Shown here piece after piece: positions 8,243 through 16,088 of a stretch of DNA of 64,000 nucleotides (position 1 is the first letter of the stretch; every line of letters begins with the position of its first letter). Both the position numbers and the translations under genes were made by a program. The DNA comes from Pseudomonas nitroreducens NBRC 12694 (GTDB taxonomy: Bacteria > Pseudomonadota > Gammaproteobacteria > Pseudomonadales > Pseudomonadaceae). Under the pieces are notes generated by a model. It saw only the letters and a list, made by a program, of their open reading frames with translations. It was not told where the DNA came from and did no database searches. The stretch covers positions 1-64,000 of the forward strand of contig NZ_BDAI01000014.1 in NCBI RefSeq assembly GCF_002091755.1, given 5' to 3'.

Positions 8243-8592
8243 ACGACCCGGCCCGCGAGTCCGTCTGGCTGGCCCTGTCCGAGCTGTGGCTGGATACCGA
8301 GCTGGACGAGGCCGATCTCGCTACCATCGCGAGCACCCTGGCGATCAGCGGCTACTCGCCGGATGAACTGGAGGCGATCTACCGCCTGGAAGTGGCGCCG
8401 GTGGTCTGGAGCAATAGCTGGGTAACGGCGGGGGTGTGGGACGGCTTCGATCCCGACTGGCTGTTCGAGGGCTGCCGGCGCAACCAGAAGCGGCGCTATT
8501 CACTCTGGCATCGCGGACGCTGCCGGCTGCTACGCAAGGCCATGACGGCGGCGGTGGAAGAGGACTGGCGGAAGATCCGCGCGCAGCTCTAG
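8239..8592 (+). CDS. Conserved small protein of unknown function (DUF7079-like)
   Basis: 117 residues, soluble, acidic N-terminal half with SELWLDTELDEADL and a Trp-rich basic C-terminal half (WSNSWVTAGVWDGFDPDWL, then RRNQKRRYSLWHRGRCR). It begins at an ATG that overlaps the hydrolase stop codon, so it is translationally coupled. The pattern recalls a family of short uncharacterised proteins in which an LFLDTEL-type motif is conserved; the family number is from memory. The last 4 bases overlap the convergent DUF3301 gene. Confidence 0.7.
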   Translation: MNDPARESVWLALSELWLDTELDEADLATIASTLAISGYSPDELEAIYRLEVAPVVWSNSWVTAGVWDGFDPDWLFEGCRRNQKRRYSLWHRGRCRLLRKAMTAAVEEDWRKIRAQL

Positions 8593-9080
8593 TCGCCGAC
8601 TTTCTTGCCCTGGTGCGTGCGGCGCCATTCGTCCAGGCGCACGACTTCTGCCTTGGCGCGCGGCGCTGCAGGGGTGTCGTCGAAGACCGCGTCGATAATC
8701 TCTTCGTCCACCGGCTGGGCGGTGGGATGGAAGGTAGCGACCGGCGAGAGCGGCATGCGCGGCTCCGGCTCCATGCGGAACGGCGCCAGCTCGACCCGGC
8801 CCAGGTGCTGGCCGAACATGGCGATGCTACCGGCGTAGCGTTCCTGGCCGGTGGCGGTGAACTCGAAGGCGTATTCGCGGGCCAGGCGCAGGTTGCCGCG
8901 GCCGTCGCGCTGGAAGCGGAAGCGCTGCAGGGCCATGGCGTCATCCAGCAGTTCCACGCCCTCGCGCGCGCAGTGCTGCTTGGCCAGGACCAGTGCACGC
9001 TCGCGGATGCCATGGGCGCGCCACCACCAGGCGGCGCCCGCGACAACCAGCATGAAAATGAAAAGATTGCCCAGGTCCAC
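8589..9080 (-). CDS. DUF3301 family membrane-anchored protein
   Basis: 163 residues. A single N-terminal transmembrane helix (about 4-20) is followed by a cytoplasmic domain with the family hallmarks: a Cys in AKQHCAREGVELLDD and an RFRFQRDGRGNLRLAREYAFEFTATG core, in which a substrate-like beta sheet is predicted. The C-terminal 60 residues are acidic and variable and end KKVGD. Proteins of this family are widespread in gammaproteobacteria without known function. The gene stands alone between a convergent and a divergent neighbour. Confidence 0.85.
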   Translation of the reverse strand: MDLGNLFIFMLVVAGAAWWWRAHGIRERALVLAKQHCAREGVELLDDAMALQRFRFQRDGRGNLRLAREYAFEFTATGQERYAGSIAMFGQHLGRVELAPFRMEPEPRMPLSPVATFHPTAQPVDEEIIDAVFDDTPAAPRAKAEVVRLDEWRRTHQGKKVGD

Positions 9081-9200
9081 TTCGGCTTCCTCGGAATCGG
9101 CGCATCAGCTTACTCACTCCGCCGCCGGGCGGCGAGAGGGGGATGTTCACAGCGTGTGAATTGCGCCCCATACTGCCCCATTCTGTAGCAGGACACCGTT

Positions 9201-10070
9201 ATGCCGCGCACTCCCCACGTTCTCGCCATCCAGTCCCACGTCGTCTTCGGCCACGCCGGCAACAGCGCCGCGGAGTTCCCCATGCGACGCGTCGGGGTGA
9301 ACGTCTGGCCGCTGAACACCGTGCAGTTCTCCAACCATACCCAGTATGGCCACTGGACGGGCCAGGTGCTGCCGCCGGAGCAGATTCCGGCGCTGGTGGA
9401 CGGCATCGCTGCCATTGGCGAGCTGGGCAATTGCGACGCGGTGCTGTCGGGCTACCTGGGCAGTGCGGCGCAGGGCCGTTCGATCCTCGAAGTGGTGCGC
9501 CGCATCCGCGAGGTGAACCCGCGTGCGGTCTACCTGTGCGACCCGGTGATGGGCCATCCGGAGAAGGGCTGCATCGTCGCCCCGGAAGTCGGTGAGTTCC
9601 TGCTCCACGAGGCCGCCGCGGTGGCCGACTACCTGTGCCCGAACCAGCTGGAGCTGGACAGCTTCTGCGACCGCCAGCCGACCTCCCTGGAAGACTGCGC
9701 GGCAATGGCCCGTGGCCTCCTCGTGCGCGGCCCGAAGGCGATCCTGGTGAAGCACCTGAACTACCCCGGCAAGCCGGCGGATGCCTTCGAGATGCTGCTG
9801 GTGACCCTCGACGAGACCTGGCACCTGCGCCGCCCGCTGCTGGCCTTCCCGCGCCAGCCGGTAGGCGTGGGCGATCTGACCTCGGGCCTGTTCCTCGCCC
9901 GTCTGCTGCTGGGCGACGACCTGCGCACAGCCTTCGAATTCTGCGCCGCCGCCGTGCACGAAGTGCTGCTGGAGACCCAGGCCTGCGGCAGCTACGAGCT
10001 GGAGCTGGTGCGCGCCCAGGACCGCATCGCCCATCCGCGGGTGAAGTTCGAGGCGGTGAAGTTGGGGTGA
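9201..10070 (+). CDS. pdxY: Pyridoxal kinase PdxY
   Basis: 289 residues, the standard length. It phosphorylates pyridoxal to pyridoxal 5'-phosphate in the vitamin B6 salvage pathway. Ribokinase-superfamily motifs are present: the N-terminal substrate loop with SHVVFGHAGNSAA (12-24), the LSGYLG strand, the DPVMGHPEKG metal/ATP motif, and the C-terminal GVGDLTSGLFLARLL anion hole with catalytic Asp. A GCAGGA ribosome site precedes the ATG. PLP made here would serve the class III aminotransferase further right. Confidence 0.95.
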   Translation: MPRTPHVLAIQSHVVFGHAGNSAAEFPMRRVGVNVWPLNTVQFSNHTQYGHWTGQVLPPEQIPALVDGIAAIGELGNCDAVLSGYLGSAAQGRSILEVVRRIREVNPRAVYLCDPVMGHPEKGCIVAPEVGEFLLHEAAAVADYLCPNQLELDSFCDRQPTSLEDCAAMARGLLVRGPKAILVKHLNYPGKPADAFEMLLVTLDETWHLRRPLLAFPRQPVGVGDLTSGLFLARLLLGDDLRTAFEFCAAAVHEVLLETQACGSYELELVRAQDRIAHPRVKFEAVKLG

Positions 10071-10110
10071 TCTGAACGGGGTTTTAGGGGGGAATCCTGC
10101 GCTGGGTGCG

Positions 10111-10250
10111 CCCCTCACCCTAACCCTCTCCCGGGGGAGAGGGGACTGTCCTGAGCGGGTGGGCAGAGTGAAGCTCTCCGGCTGACGCCGAGTTATCCAC
10201 AGAATGCTGATCGGCCCCCTCTCCCTCCGGGAGAGGGTTGGGGTGAGGGC
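10111..10250. repeat. REPIN-like double palindrome, GGGAGAGGG family (copy 2)
   Basis: The left end CCCTCACCCTAACCCTCTCCC (from 10112) is the near-perfect reverse complement of the right end GGGAGAGGGTTGGGGTGAGGG (10229-10249). Each end also folds into its own short hairpin. The centre contains CCGGCTGACGCCGAG, shared with copies 3 and 4. It fills the gap between pdxY and the convergent DedA-like gene. Confidence 0.8.
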
Positions 10251-10287
10251 ATGTCCAGCTCGCTCCTACACCATCCCGCCTGCCGCC

Positions 10288-10872
10288 TCAGAGCATGTAC
10301 TTGCCCAGCAGCAACCCGCCCACCACCATCGCGGTGAGCAGGCCGAACGCCAGCCCCAGGCGTTTCTCGATGGCCTCGCGCAGTGCCGGGCCGGCCCAGA
10401 ACAGCAGGGCGCAGGTCGCCGCGAAACGCAGGGTACGCGCCACCACGCTCAGGGCGATGAACAGCACCAGATCGAGCTGGGTCACCCCGCTGGTGAGGGT
10501 GATCAGCTTGTAGGGCAGCGGGGTGAAGCCGCCGCCCAACAGCACCATCAGCCAGCCGAGCTCGTTGTAGCGCTCGGCGACCTCGGCGAAGTTCTCCTGC
10601 AGCCCGTAGAAGGCCAGGATCGCCTGGCCCACCGTCTCGAACAGCAGCAGGCCGATGAAGTAGCCGGCGATGCCGCCCAGCACCGAGCTGACGATGCAGA
10701 TCGCCGCATAGCGCCAGGCCTTGGCGCGGTTGGCCAGCACCATCGGCACCAGCAGTGCATCCGGCGGGATGGGGAAGAACGAACTCTCGGCGAAGGTCAC
10801 TCCGCCCAGCGCCAGCTCCGCCCGCGGATGGCCCGCCAGGCGCATGGTCCAGTCGTAGAGCCGGCGCAGCAT
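10288..10872 (-). CDS. YqaA/DedA-like VTT-domain inner-membrane protein
   Basis: 194 residues with the VTT/SNARE-associated fold of YqaA-type DedA proteins. Present are the reentrant segment FAESSFFPIPPDALLVPMVLA, the GGIAGYFIG motif, and LLGGGFTPLPYKLITLTSGV followed by two or three more hydrophobic helices. Family members act as membrane lipid or proton-coupled transporters affecting envelope homeostasis. The gene starts 4 bases after the stop of the Kef-type antiporter and is surely co-transcribed with it, suggesting a shared role in ion or pH balance, which is inference. Confidence 0.85.
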   Translation of the reverse strand: MLRRLYDWTMRLAGHPRAELALGGVTFAESSFFPIPPDALLVPMVLANRAKAWRYAAICIVSSVLGGIAGYFIGLLLFETVGQAILAFYGLQENFAEVAERYNELGWLMVLLGGGFTPLPYKLITLTSGVTQLDLVLFIALSVVARTLRFAATCALLFWAGPALREAIEKRLGLAFGLLTAMVVGGLLLGKYML

Positions 10873-10876
10873 GGCG

Positions 10877-12580
10877 TCAGGCCGACTGCGGCAGGTGGTC
10901 GTCGCCCGGTGCCGCGGCGGCGTCCTCGCGTTCGACTCGCTCGACCATGCCGCGGGCGATTTCGCGCTCGCCCATGATCACCAGGCTGGCGCCGTTCTGC
11001 TCCAGGTAATCCACTTCGGCGTCGAAGTGGGCGCGGGCGATGATGTCAAGGTTCGGGTTGATTGCCCGCGCGTGGCTGGCGATGGTCCCGGCCTCGAAAC
11101 CGTTGGGAATGGCGATCAGCAGCCAGCGCGCCGAAGTGATGTTGGCCTGGGTCAGCACATCGGGATTGGCGGCATTGCCCACCACCACGCAGAGGCCGTG
11201 CTCGCGCAGTTCGGCGGCCTTCTCGCGCTTGTCCTCGATGACCACCACCGGCACCTTGTCCTTGCGCAGCCGCTCGCTCACCAGCGCGCCCACGCGGCCG
11301 TGGCCGATGAGGATCGCGTGGTTGTGCTCCAGCACCGGCGGCGGCAGGTCCTGGGGCTCCACCTGGACCACGCCGGGCTCGCTCTCGGCCTTCTGCTCCT
11401 GGCGCGCCTGCAGGCGGTCGATGGCGATGAACAGCAGCGGGTTGACCAGGATCGACAGGATCGCGCCGGCCAGCACCAGATCGCGACCGGCTTCGGGCAG
11501 CAGGTTCAGGGTGACGCCCAGGCCGACCAGGATGAAGGAGAACTCGCCGATCTGCGCCAGGCTGGCGGCGATGGTCAGCGCGGTGCTGTTGGGGTGGCCG
11601 AACATGCGCACGATGACGTAGGCCGCCACCGACTTGCCGAAGACGATCACCAGGAAGGTCGCCAGCACCGGCAGCGGCTCCTGGATCAGGATCGCCGGGT
11701 TGAACAGCATGCCCACCGAGACGAAGAACAGCACGGCGAAGGCGTCACGCAGCGGCAGCGAGTTCTCGGCGGCCTCGTGGCTCAGCTCGGACTCGTTGAG
11801 GATCATCCCGGCGAAGAACGCGCCGAGGGCGAAGGACACGCCGAAGATCACCGCCGAGCCGTAGGCGATGCCCAGGGCGATGGCCAGCACGGCGAGGGTG
11901 AACAGCTCGCGCGAGCCGGTCTTGGCGACGCGCTCCAGCACCCAGGGCACGAAGCGGCGACCGCCGACGATCATCACTGCGACGAAGGCCGCGACCTTGC
12001 CCAGGGTCAGCAGGATCGGCATCAGCAGTCCGCCGTCGCCACCGTCGGAGGTGCCGCCCAGGGAGCCGGCCAGGGCCGGCAACAGGACCAGGGTGAGGAC
12101 CATCGCCAGGTCCTCGACGATCAGCCAGCCGATGGCAATGCGCCCGCGCTTGGTATCGATCAGCTGGCGCTGCTCCAGCGCGCGCAGCAGAACCACGGTA
12201 CTGGCCACCGACAGCGCCAGGCCGAAGACCAGCCCGCCGCCGAAGTTCCAGCCCATCATCCACGCAAGGCCCAGGCCGAGCAGGGTGGCGACGCCGATCT
12301 GCACCACCGCACCGGGGATGGCGATGGCTTTCACCGACAACAGGTCCTTGAGCGAGAAGTGCAGGCCGACGCCGAACATCAGCAGGATCACGCCCAGTTC
12401 GGCGATCTCCACGGACAGCGCCTGGTCGGCGACGTAGCCGGGGGTGAACGGCCCGGCCAGCACACCGGCGAGCAGGTAGCCCACCAGCGGCGAGATACGC
12501 AGGCGGTTGGCCAGGGCGCCGAGGACGAAGGCCAGCACGAAGCCGACGGCGAGGGTGGTCAGTAACGGGGTGTGATGCAT
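10877..12580 (-). CDS. Kef/YbaL-type monovalent cation:proton antiporter (CPA2) with RCK domain
   Basis: 567 residues. About 12 transmembrane helices of the Na/H exchanger fold (1-385) include the GVILLMFGVGLHFSLKDLL and AQIGEFSFILVGLG signatures. A cytoplasmic TrkA-N (RCK) domain then starts at about residue 415, with the nucleotide-binding GHGRVG motif and a further VVGNAANPDVL segment. This architecture fits YbaL/KefB-like K+ efflux systems gated by nucleotides. The ATG at 12580 has a GGAG site 8 bases upstream; a GTG at 12598 is less likely. It is first gene of an operon with the DedA-like gene. No KefF/KefG ancillary gene is adjacent. Confidence 0.88.
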   Translation of the reverse strand: MHHTPLLTTLAVGFVLAFVLGALANRLRISPLVGYLLAGVLAGPFTPGYVADQALSVEIAELGVILLMFGVGLHFSLKDLLSVKAIAIPGAVVQIGVATLLGLGLAWMMGWNFGGGLVFGLALSVASTVVLLRALEQRQLIDTKRGRIAIGWLIVEDLAMVLTLVLLPALAGSLGGTSDGGDGGLLMPILLTLGKVAAFVAVMIVGGRRFVPWVLERVAKTGSRELFTLAVLAIALGIAYGSAVIFGVSFALGAFFAGMILNESELSHEAAENSLPLRDAFAVLFFVSVGMLFNPAILIQEPLPVLATFLVIVFGKSVAAYVIVRMFGHPNSTALTIAASLAQIGEFSFILVGLGVTLNLLPEAGRDLVLAGAILSILVNPLLFIAIDRLQARQEQKAESEPGVVQVEPQDLPPPVLEHNHAILIGHGRVGALVSERLRKDKVPVVVIEDKREKAAELREHGLCVVVGNAANPDVLTQANITSARWLLIAIPNGFEAGTIASHARAINPNLDIIARAHFDAEVDYLEQNGASLVIMGEREIARGMVERVEREDAAAAPGDDHLPQSA

Positions 12581-12789
12581 GGTCTGGGCTCCGGGCACTC
12601 AGGGAGCGACCGGACTGCGCATCAGCACCGGGTCGCTCGACGGTGGGTCACGGGGGCAAACCCGCGTGTGAAAAGTTTAGGCGTAGTAATCAATTCCTAC
12701 CTTGCTTTCACGCAAGGGTAACCTGTTGACGCATTGGGAAATTTCCGCGACACGCGGGATTTCTTTTCAGGAAATGTCGCGAACGTCCG

Positions 12790-13269
12790 TCATTCGTCGC
12801 GAAGCTCCTTGTAGCGCTGTTCCAGCTCCTGGCGAATTTGCCGACGCTGTTGGGCCTGGGCGAAGCGACGTTTCTCGTCCTTGGTCTGCGGATCGAGTTG
12901 CGGCACGACGATCGGCTTGCGCTCGTCGTCCAGCGCCACCATGGTGAAGAAGCAGCTGTTGGTGTGGCGCACGGACTTCTCGCGGATGTTCTCGGTCACT
13001 ACTTTCACGCCGATCTCCATGGAGGTGCGGCCGGTGTAGTTCACCGAGGCAAGGAAGGTGACCAGTTCGCCGACGTGGATCGGCTGACGGAAGATCACCT
13101 GGTCCACCGACAGGGTCACCACGTAGTAGCCGGCGTAACGGCTGGCGCAGGCGTAGGCGACCTCGTCGAGGTACTTGAGCAGGGTGCCACCGTGGACATT
13201 GCCGGAGAAGTTGGCCATGTCGGGGGTCATCAGGACGGTCATGCTGAGCTGGTGGTTGCCAGGTTCCAT
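12790..13269 (-). CDS. Acyl-CoA thioesterase, hotdog fold (YciA/ACOT7-like)
   Basis: 159 residues with a single hotdog domain. The active-site helix region reads MANFSGNVHGGTLLKYLDEVAY, where the conserved NxHGG and following Asp/Glu act in thioester hydrolysis. The basic, charged C-terminal tail (KRRFAQAQQRRQIRQELEQRYKEL) is probably helical and mediates oligomerisation. It should hydrolyse acyl-CoA in the cytosol; chain preference is not visible. The ATG at 13269 is preferred on homology; a TTG 15 bases upstream is possible. It is monocistronic. Confidence 0.88.
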   Translation of the reverse strand: MEPGNHQLSMTVLMTPDMANFSGNVHGGTLLKYLDEVAYACASRYAGYYVVTLSVDQVIFRQPIHVGELVTFLASVNYTGRTSMEIGVKVVTENIREKSVRHTNSCFFTMVALDDERKPIVVPQLDPQTKDEKRRFAQAQQRRQIRQELEQRYKELRDE

Positions 13270-13427
13270 GGAATTCTCGGGCAATTGTCTGGGGAAAAGG
13301 AAAGGGGCCTCACTCTGGACAACCCGAGCGCGGCTGGCGACACAGTTTTTTCTATATCCCTGATTGAGCAGCGGCGCCAGTGGACCCTTCGCCAGCGGTG
13401 TATCTGCCGTTCGAACAACGCCCTGAA

Positions 13428-13456
13428 CGAAAACGGGCGACCCCTGGCCGCCCGTT
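13428..13456 (-). terminator. Probable intrinsic terminator of the SDR gene
   Basis: An 8-bp stem AACGGGCG/CGCCCGTT (13432-13439 with 13449-13456) lies just past the SDR stop. On the minus strand it is followed by TTTTCGTTC. Confidence 0.55.
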
Positions 13457-13470
13457 CACGTCGCTGCGCT

Positions 13471-14229
13471 TCAGCGCCCGGCCGAGAGGCCGAAGTCGAT
13501 GGCCAGGTCCGCACCGGTGATGGCTTCGGATTCCGGCTTGCAGAGGTACCAGACCAGCTCGGCGACTTCCTCCGGGCGGATGAAGCGCGCCACCTTGCCC
13601 TGTGGATAATCCTTCAGCAGTTCGCGCTTGTAGGCCGCCGGGTTGCCCTGGCCGTAGCGCTCGGCCTGGTAGTCGAGCATCGGCGTGGCGATGTCGGCCG
13701 GCGAGATGGCGTTGACCCGCACGCCGGATTCGGCGAGTTCCAGGGCCAGCGTGCGGGTGAGCATGGTCAGCGCCGCCTTGCTCGCACAGTAGGCCGCGGA
13801 GCCGCGATAGGCCTGGCGGCCGGAGTCGCTGGAGATATTGACGATGCTGCCGTGGTTTTCCTTGAGGTAGGGCGTCGCGGCCTGGCACATGTAGAACGCC
13901 GCCTTGAGGTTGACCCCCAGGACCAGGTCGAAGTCGTCCTCGTTGAAGTCTTCCACCGGGCCTTCGCGCCAGACGCCGGCGGCGTTCACCAGGGCATCGA
14001 GGCGGCCGGTGCGGGCGAGGATGTCGGACATCAGGCTGTGGCAGTTGTCCGCTCGTCGCAGGTCGCCGACGGCGGTGGCGTCCAGCGGTACTTGCGCGTT
14101 CAGCGCATGCAGGCCGGCTTTATCCACATCGGTGGCGGCGATGCGCCAGTGGCTTTGGGCGAAACGTTTGGCGATGGCTTTTCCGAGGCCACCGGCAGCG
14201 CCGGTGATCAGTACGACGGGAGTGCTCAT
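13471..14229 (-). CDS. Short-chain dehydrogenase/reductase (SDR)
   Basis: 252 residues of the classical SDR fold: cofactor motif TGAAGGLG near residues 9-16, NAAG, the catalytic Ser in NISSDSG and the YCASK pair. Asp at the end of the second beta strand (AATDVDK) suggests NAD rather than NADP. GGGAG precedes the ATG. Substrate is unknown. It lies downstream of the ligase and aminotransferase genes on the same strand but is separated from them by a 295-base gap holding a repeat. PAO1 has the same order (PA5521-PA5525 from memory), which supports a role in the same amine or amino-alcohol pathway. Confidence 0.85.
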   Translation of the reverse strand: MSTPVVLITGAAGGLGKAIAKRFAQSHWRIAATDVDKAGLHALNAQVPLDATAVGDLRRADNCHSLMSDILARTGRLDALVNAAGVWREGPVEDFNEDDFDLVLGVNLKAAFYMCQAATPYLKENHGSIVNISSDSGRQAYRGSAAYCASKAALTMLTRTLALELAESGVRVNAISPADIATPMLDYQAERYGQGNPAAYKRELLKDYPQGKVARFIRPEEVAELVWYLCKPESEAITGADLAIDFGLSAGR

Positions 14230-14426
14230 TGTCTACGGGTTCTCCCTGCCTGAGAGAGGACGGCGGCCGGCAGGCAGACCGGCGGCGCCGCGTTGACCAC
14301 GGAAGCGCTCAGCCGCGCCCCGTGGAACTACTGACCAAGAAAAGACCAGAATCTTCACTCTGGCAGGGTAAATTTTTCGTAAGTCTTTTGCGTGTCGGCG
14401 GGTGAGCTGATTGCTGGGCGCAAAAT

Positions 14427-14511
14427 GGCGGATAACGCTTCGCGTTATGCGCCCTACGGGAGCCCAGGGGACATCTTACGTAGGGCGAATAGCCGTTCAC
14501 GGTTATCCGCC
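14427..14511. repeat. REPIN-like pair of GGCGGATAAC...GCCCTACG elements
   Basis: The left element GGCGGATAACGCTTCGCGTT(...)GCCCTACG (14427-14458) and the right element CGTAGGGCGAATAGCC(...)GTTATCCGCC (14479-14511) are inverted copies, each with its own small hairpin. A single element of the same family lies at 23071-23105. The remainder of the 14230-14525 gap shows no gene. Confidence 0.8.
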
Positions 14512-14525
14512 TTTCGGTCAGTCGT

Positions 14526-15893
14526 TCAGGCGTGATGCAGATACCAGCGCCAATCCTGCTCGCCGACTTCGCCCATGAACTGGCGGAACTCTTCCCACTT
14601 GATCGCCAGGAACACCTTGAGGAATTCCTCGCCCAGCGCTTCGCGCGCCCAGGTGGAGGCTTCCAGCGCGCGCAGCGCGGTGAGCCAGTCGGTGGGGAGG
14701 AATTCGGTGGCCTGCTCGTAGCCGTTGCCGACGATGGGCGCGCCTGGGTCGATCTGCTCGCGGATGCCTTCATGGATCGCCGCAAGGATCGCCGCCGCCG
14801 CGAGGTACGGGTTGGCGTCGGCGCCGCAGATGCGATGCTCGATGTGCCGGCTCTTCGCCGGGCCGCCAGGCACGCGGAACGACACGGTGCGGTTGTTCAC
14901 GCCCCAGCTCTTGGCCAGCGGCGCATAGCTGTTGGCCTGGAAGCGGCGGAAGGAGTTGGCGTTGGGGCAGAAGATCGCCAGCGAATCCAGCAGGCGCGCC
15001 ATCATGCCGCCGATGGAGTGGCGCAGCAGTGGAGTGCCGTGAATGTCTTCGCTGGCGTAGAGGTTGTTGCCCTGTTCGTCGGCCAGGCTGACGTGCAGGT
15101 GCATGCCGGAACCGGCGCGGTCGCCGAACGGCTTGGCCATGAAGCAGGCCTGCAGGCCGTGCTTGTTCGCCACGCCCTTGACCAGGCGCTTGTAGCGCAC
15201 GCCTTCGTCGATGGCCTGCATGACGTCGAAGCGGTGCTCCAGGGTCAGCTCGACCTGGCCTGGCGCGTACTCGGAGATCGCCGTGCGTACCGGCAGGCCC
15301 TGCACTTCGCAGGCGGCGTAGAGGTCGTCGAGGAACGGCTGCAGTTGTTCGAGCTCGTAGACGCCGTAGACCTGCGGCGCTTCCGGACGGATGCCGTTCA
15401 TCTGCAGCGCCGGCTGCGGGCGGCCGTTGGCGTCGCGCTGCTTGTCCAGCAGGTAGAACTCCAGCTCCACCGCCATCACCGGGTGGAAGCCGTCGGACTT
15501 CAGCCGGTCGACCACGCGGGACAGCGCCTGGCGCGGGTCGGCGGGCGTGGCGGGCAGGCCCTGGGTCGGGTGCATGCTCACCTGCAGCTGGCCGGTGGGG
15601 CTGGCGCGCCAGGGTTGCAGGGTCAGGCTGCCGGGCAGCGGGTAGGTCCAGCAGTCGGCGTCGGCCACTTCCCAGACCAGCCCGGTGCCTTCGACGTCCT
15701 CGCCCTGCACGGTCAGCGCGAGGATCGAGCTGGGCAGCGGGCGGCCGTTGTCGTAGATCGCCAGCAGCTCGTCGCGGTGCAGCAGCTTGCCGCGCGGGAT
15801 GCCGTTGGCGTCGATGATGAAGAGTTCGATGCTGCGCACGTCCGGGTGGGCGGCGAGGAAGGCTTCGGCTTCCTTTCGATCGGCGAATTGCAT
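14526..15893 (-). CDS. Glutamine synthetase-fold gamma-glutamyl amine ligase (PuuA/SpuB-like)
   Basis: 455 residues, type III GS-like. The beta-grasp N-terminus carries IELFIIDANGIPRGK, which replaces the true GS motif. The catalytic domain keeps metal and ATP ligands in VELEFYLLD, the SEYAPGQVELTL strand, GSGMHLHVSL and the ANSYAPLAKSWGVNNRTVSFRV segment. This family joins glutamate to the amino group of polyamines or other amines with ATP, the first step of gamma-glutamylation routes. The ATG at 15893 has AGGA upstream; the longer reading frame is only repeat sequence translated. The adjacent aminotransferase and SDR suggest a dedicated amine catabolic pathway, but the amine is not deducible. 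Confidence 0.85.
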   Translation of the reverse strand: MQFADRKEAEAFLAAHPDVRSIELFIIDANGIPRGKLLHRDELLAIYDNGRPLPSSILALTVQGEDVEGTGLVWEVADADCWTYPLPGSLTLQPWRASPTGQLQVSMHPTQGLPATPADPRQALSRVVDRLKSDGFHPVMAVELEFYLLDKQRDANGRPQPALQMNGIRPEAPQVYGVYELEQLQPFLDDLYAACEVQGLPVRTAISEYAPGQVELTLEHRFDVMQAIDEGVRYKRLVKGVANKHGLQACFMAKPFGDRAGSGMHLHVSLADEQGNNLYASEDIHGTPLLRHSIGGMMARLLDSLAIFCPNANSFRRFQANSYAPLAKSWGVNNRTVSFRVPGGPAKSRHIEHRICGADANPYLAAAAILAAIHEGIREQIDPGAPIVGNGYEQATEFLPTDWLTALRALEASTWAREALGEEFLKVFLAIKWEEFRQFMGEVGEQDWRWYLHHA

Positions 15894-15961
15894 GGTGGTC
15901 CTCGGTGGGCGCGGGGCGCCGGGGTGTTCTGGGTTGGGGCGACTGGCGTTATGTCGGGCTT

Positions 15962-16079
15962 CCCTCTCCCCCGCCCTCTCCCTGAAGGGAGAGGGAGCTG
16001 TCCGTGCCGGCTGACGTTGAGGTTTCATCCTGCGCCGAACGGTCCCCTCTCCCTTCAGGGAGAGGGTTAGGGAGAGGGG
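15962..16079. repeat. REPIN-like double palindrome, GGGAGAGGG family (copy 3)
   Basis: Two hairpins (CCCTCTCCCTGAAGGGAGAGGG at about 15974-15995 and CCCCTCTCCCTTCAGGGAGAGGG at about 16044-16067) flank a spacer with CCGTGCCGGCTGACGTTGAGG and CATCCTGCGCCGAACGGT. The copy at 51597-51717 matches along its whole length, so this is a mobile-type repeat and not a chance GC-rich stretch. It separates the ligase from the aminotransferase. Confidence 0.85.
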
Positions 16080-16088
16080 CTCTAAAGG

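Noticed and set aside
9858..9894. PdxY GVGDLTSG in place of ribokinase GxGDxFxA as a defect
   Set aside because: GVGDxTSG is the normal form in PdxY proteins, so no loss of activity is implied.
15894..16028. 45-residue N-terminal extension of the gamma-glutamyl ligase
   Set aside because: It is the translated repeat element at 15962-16079; a good ribosome site and the start of homology are at 15893.
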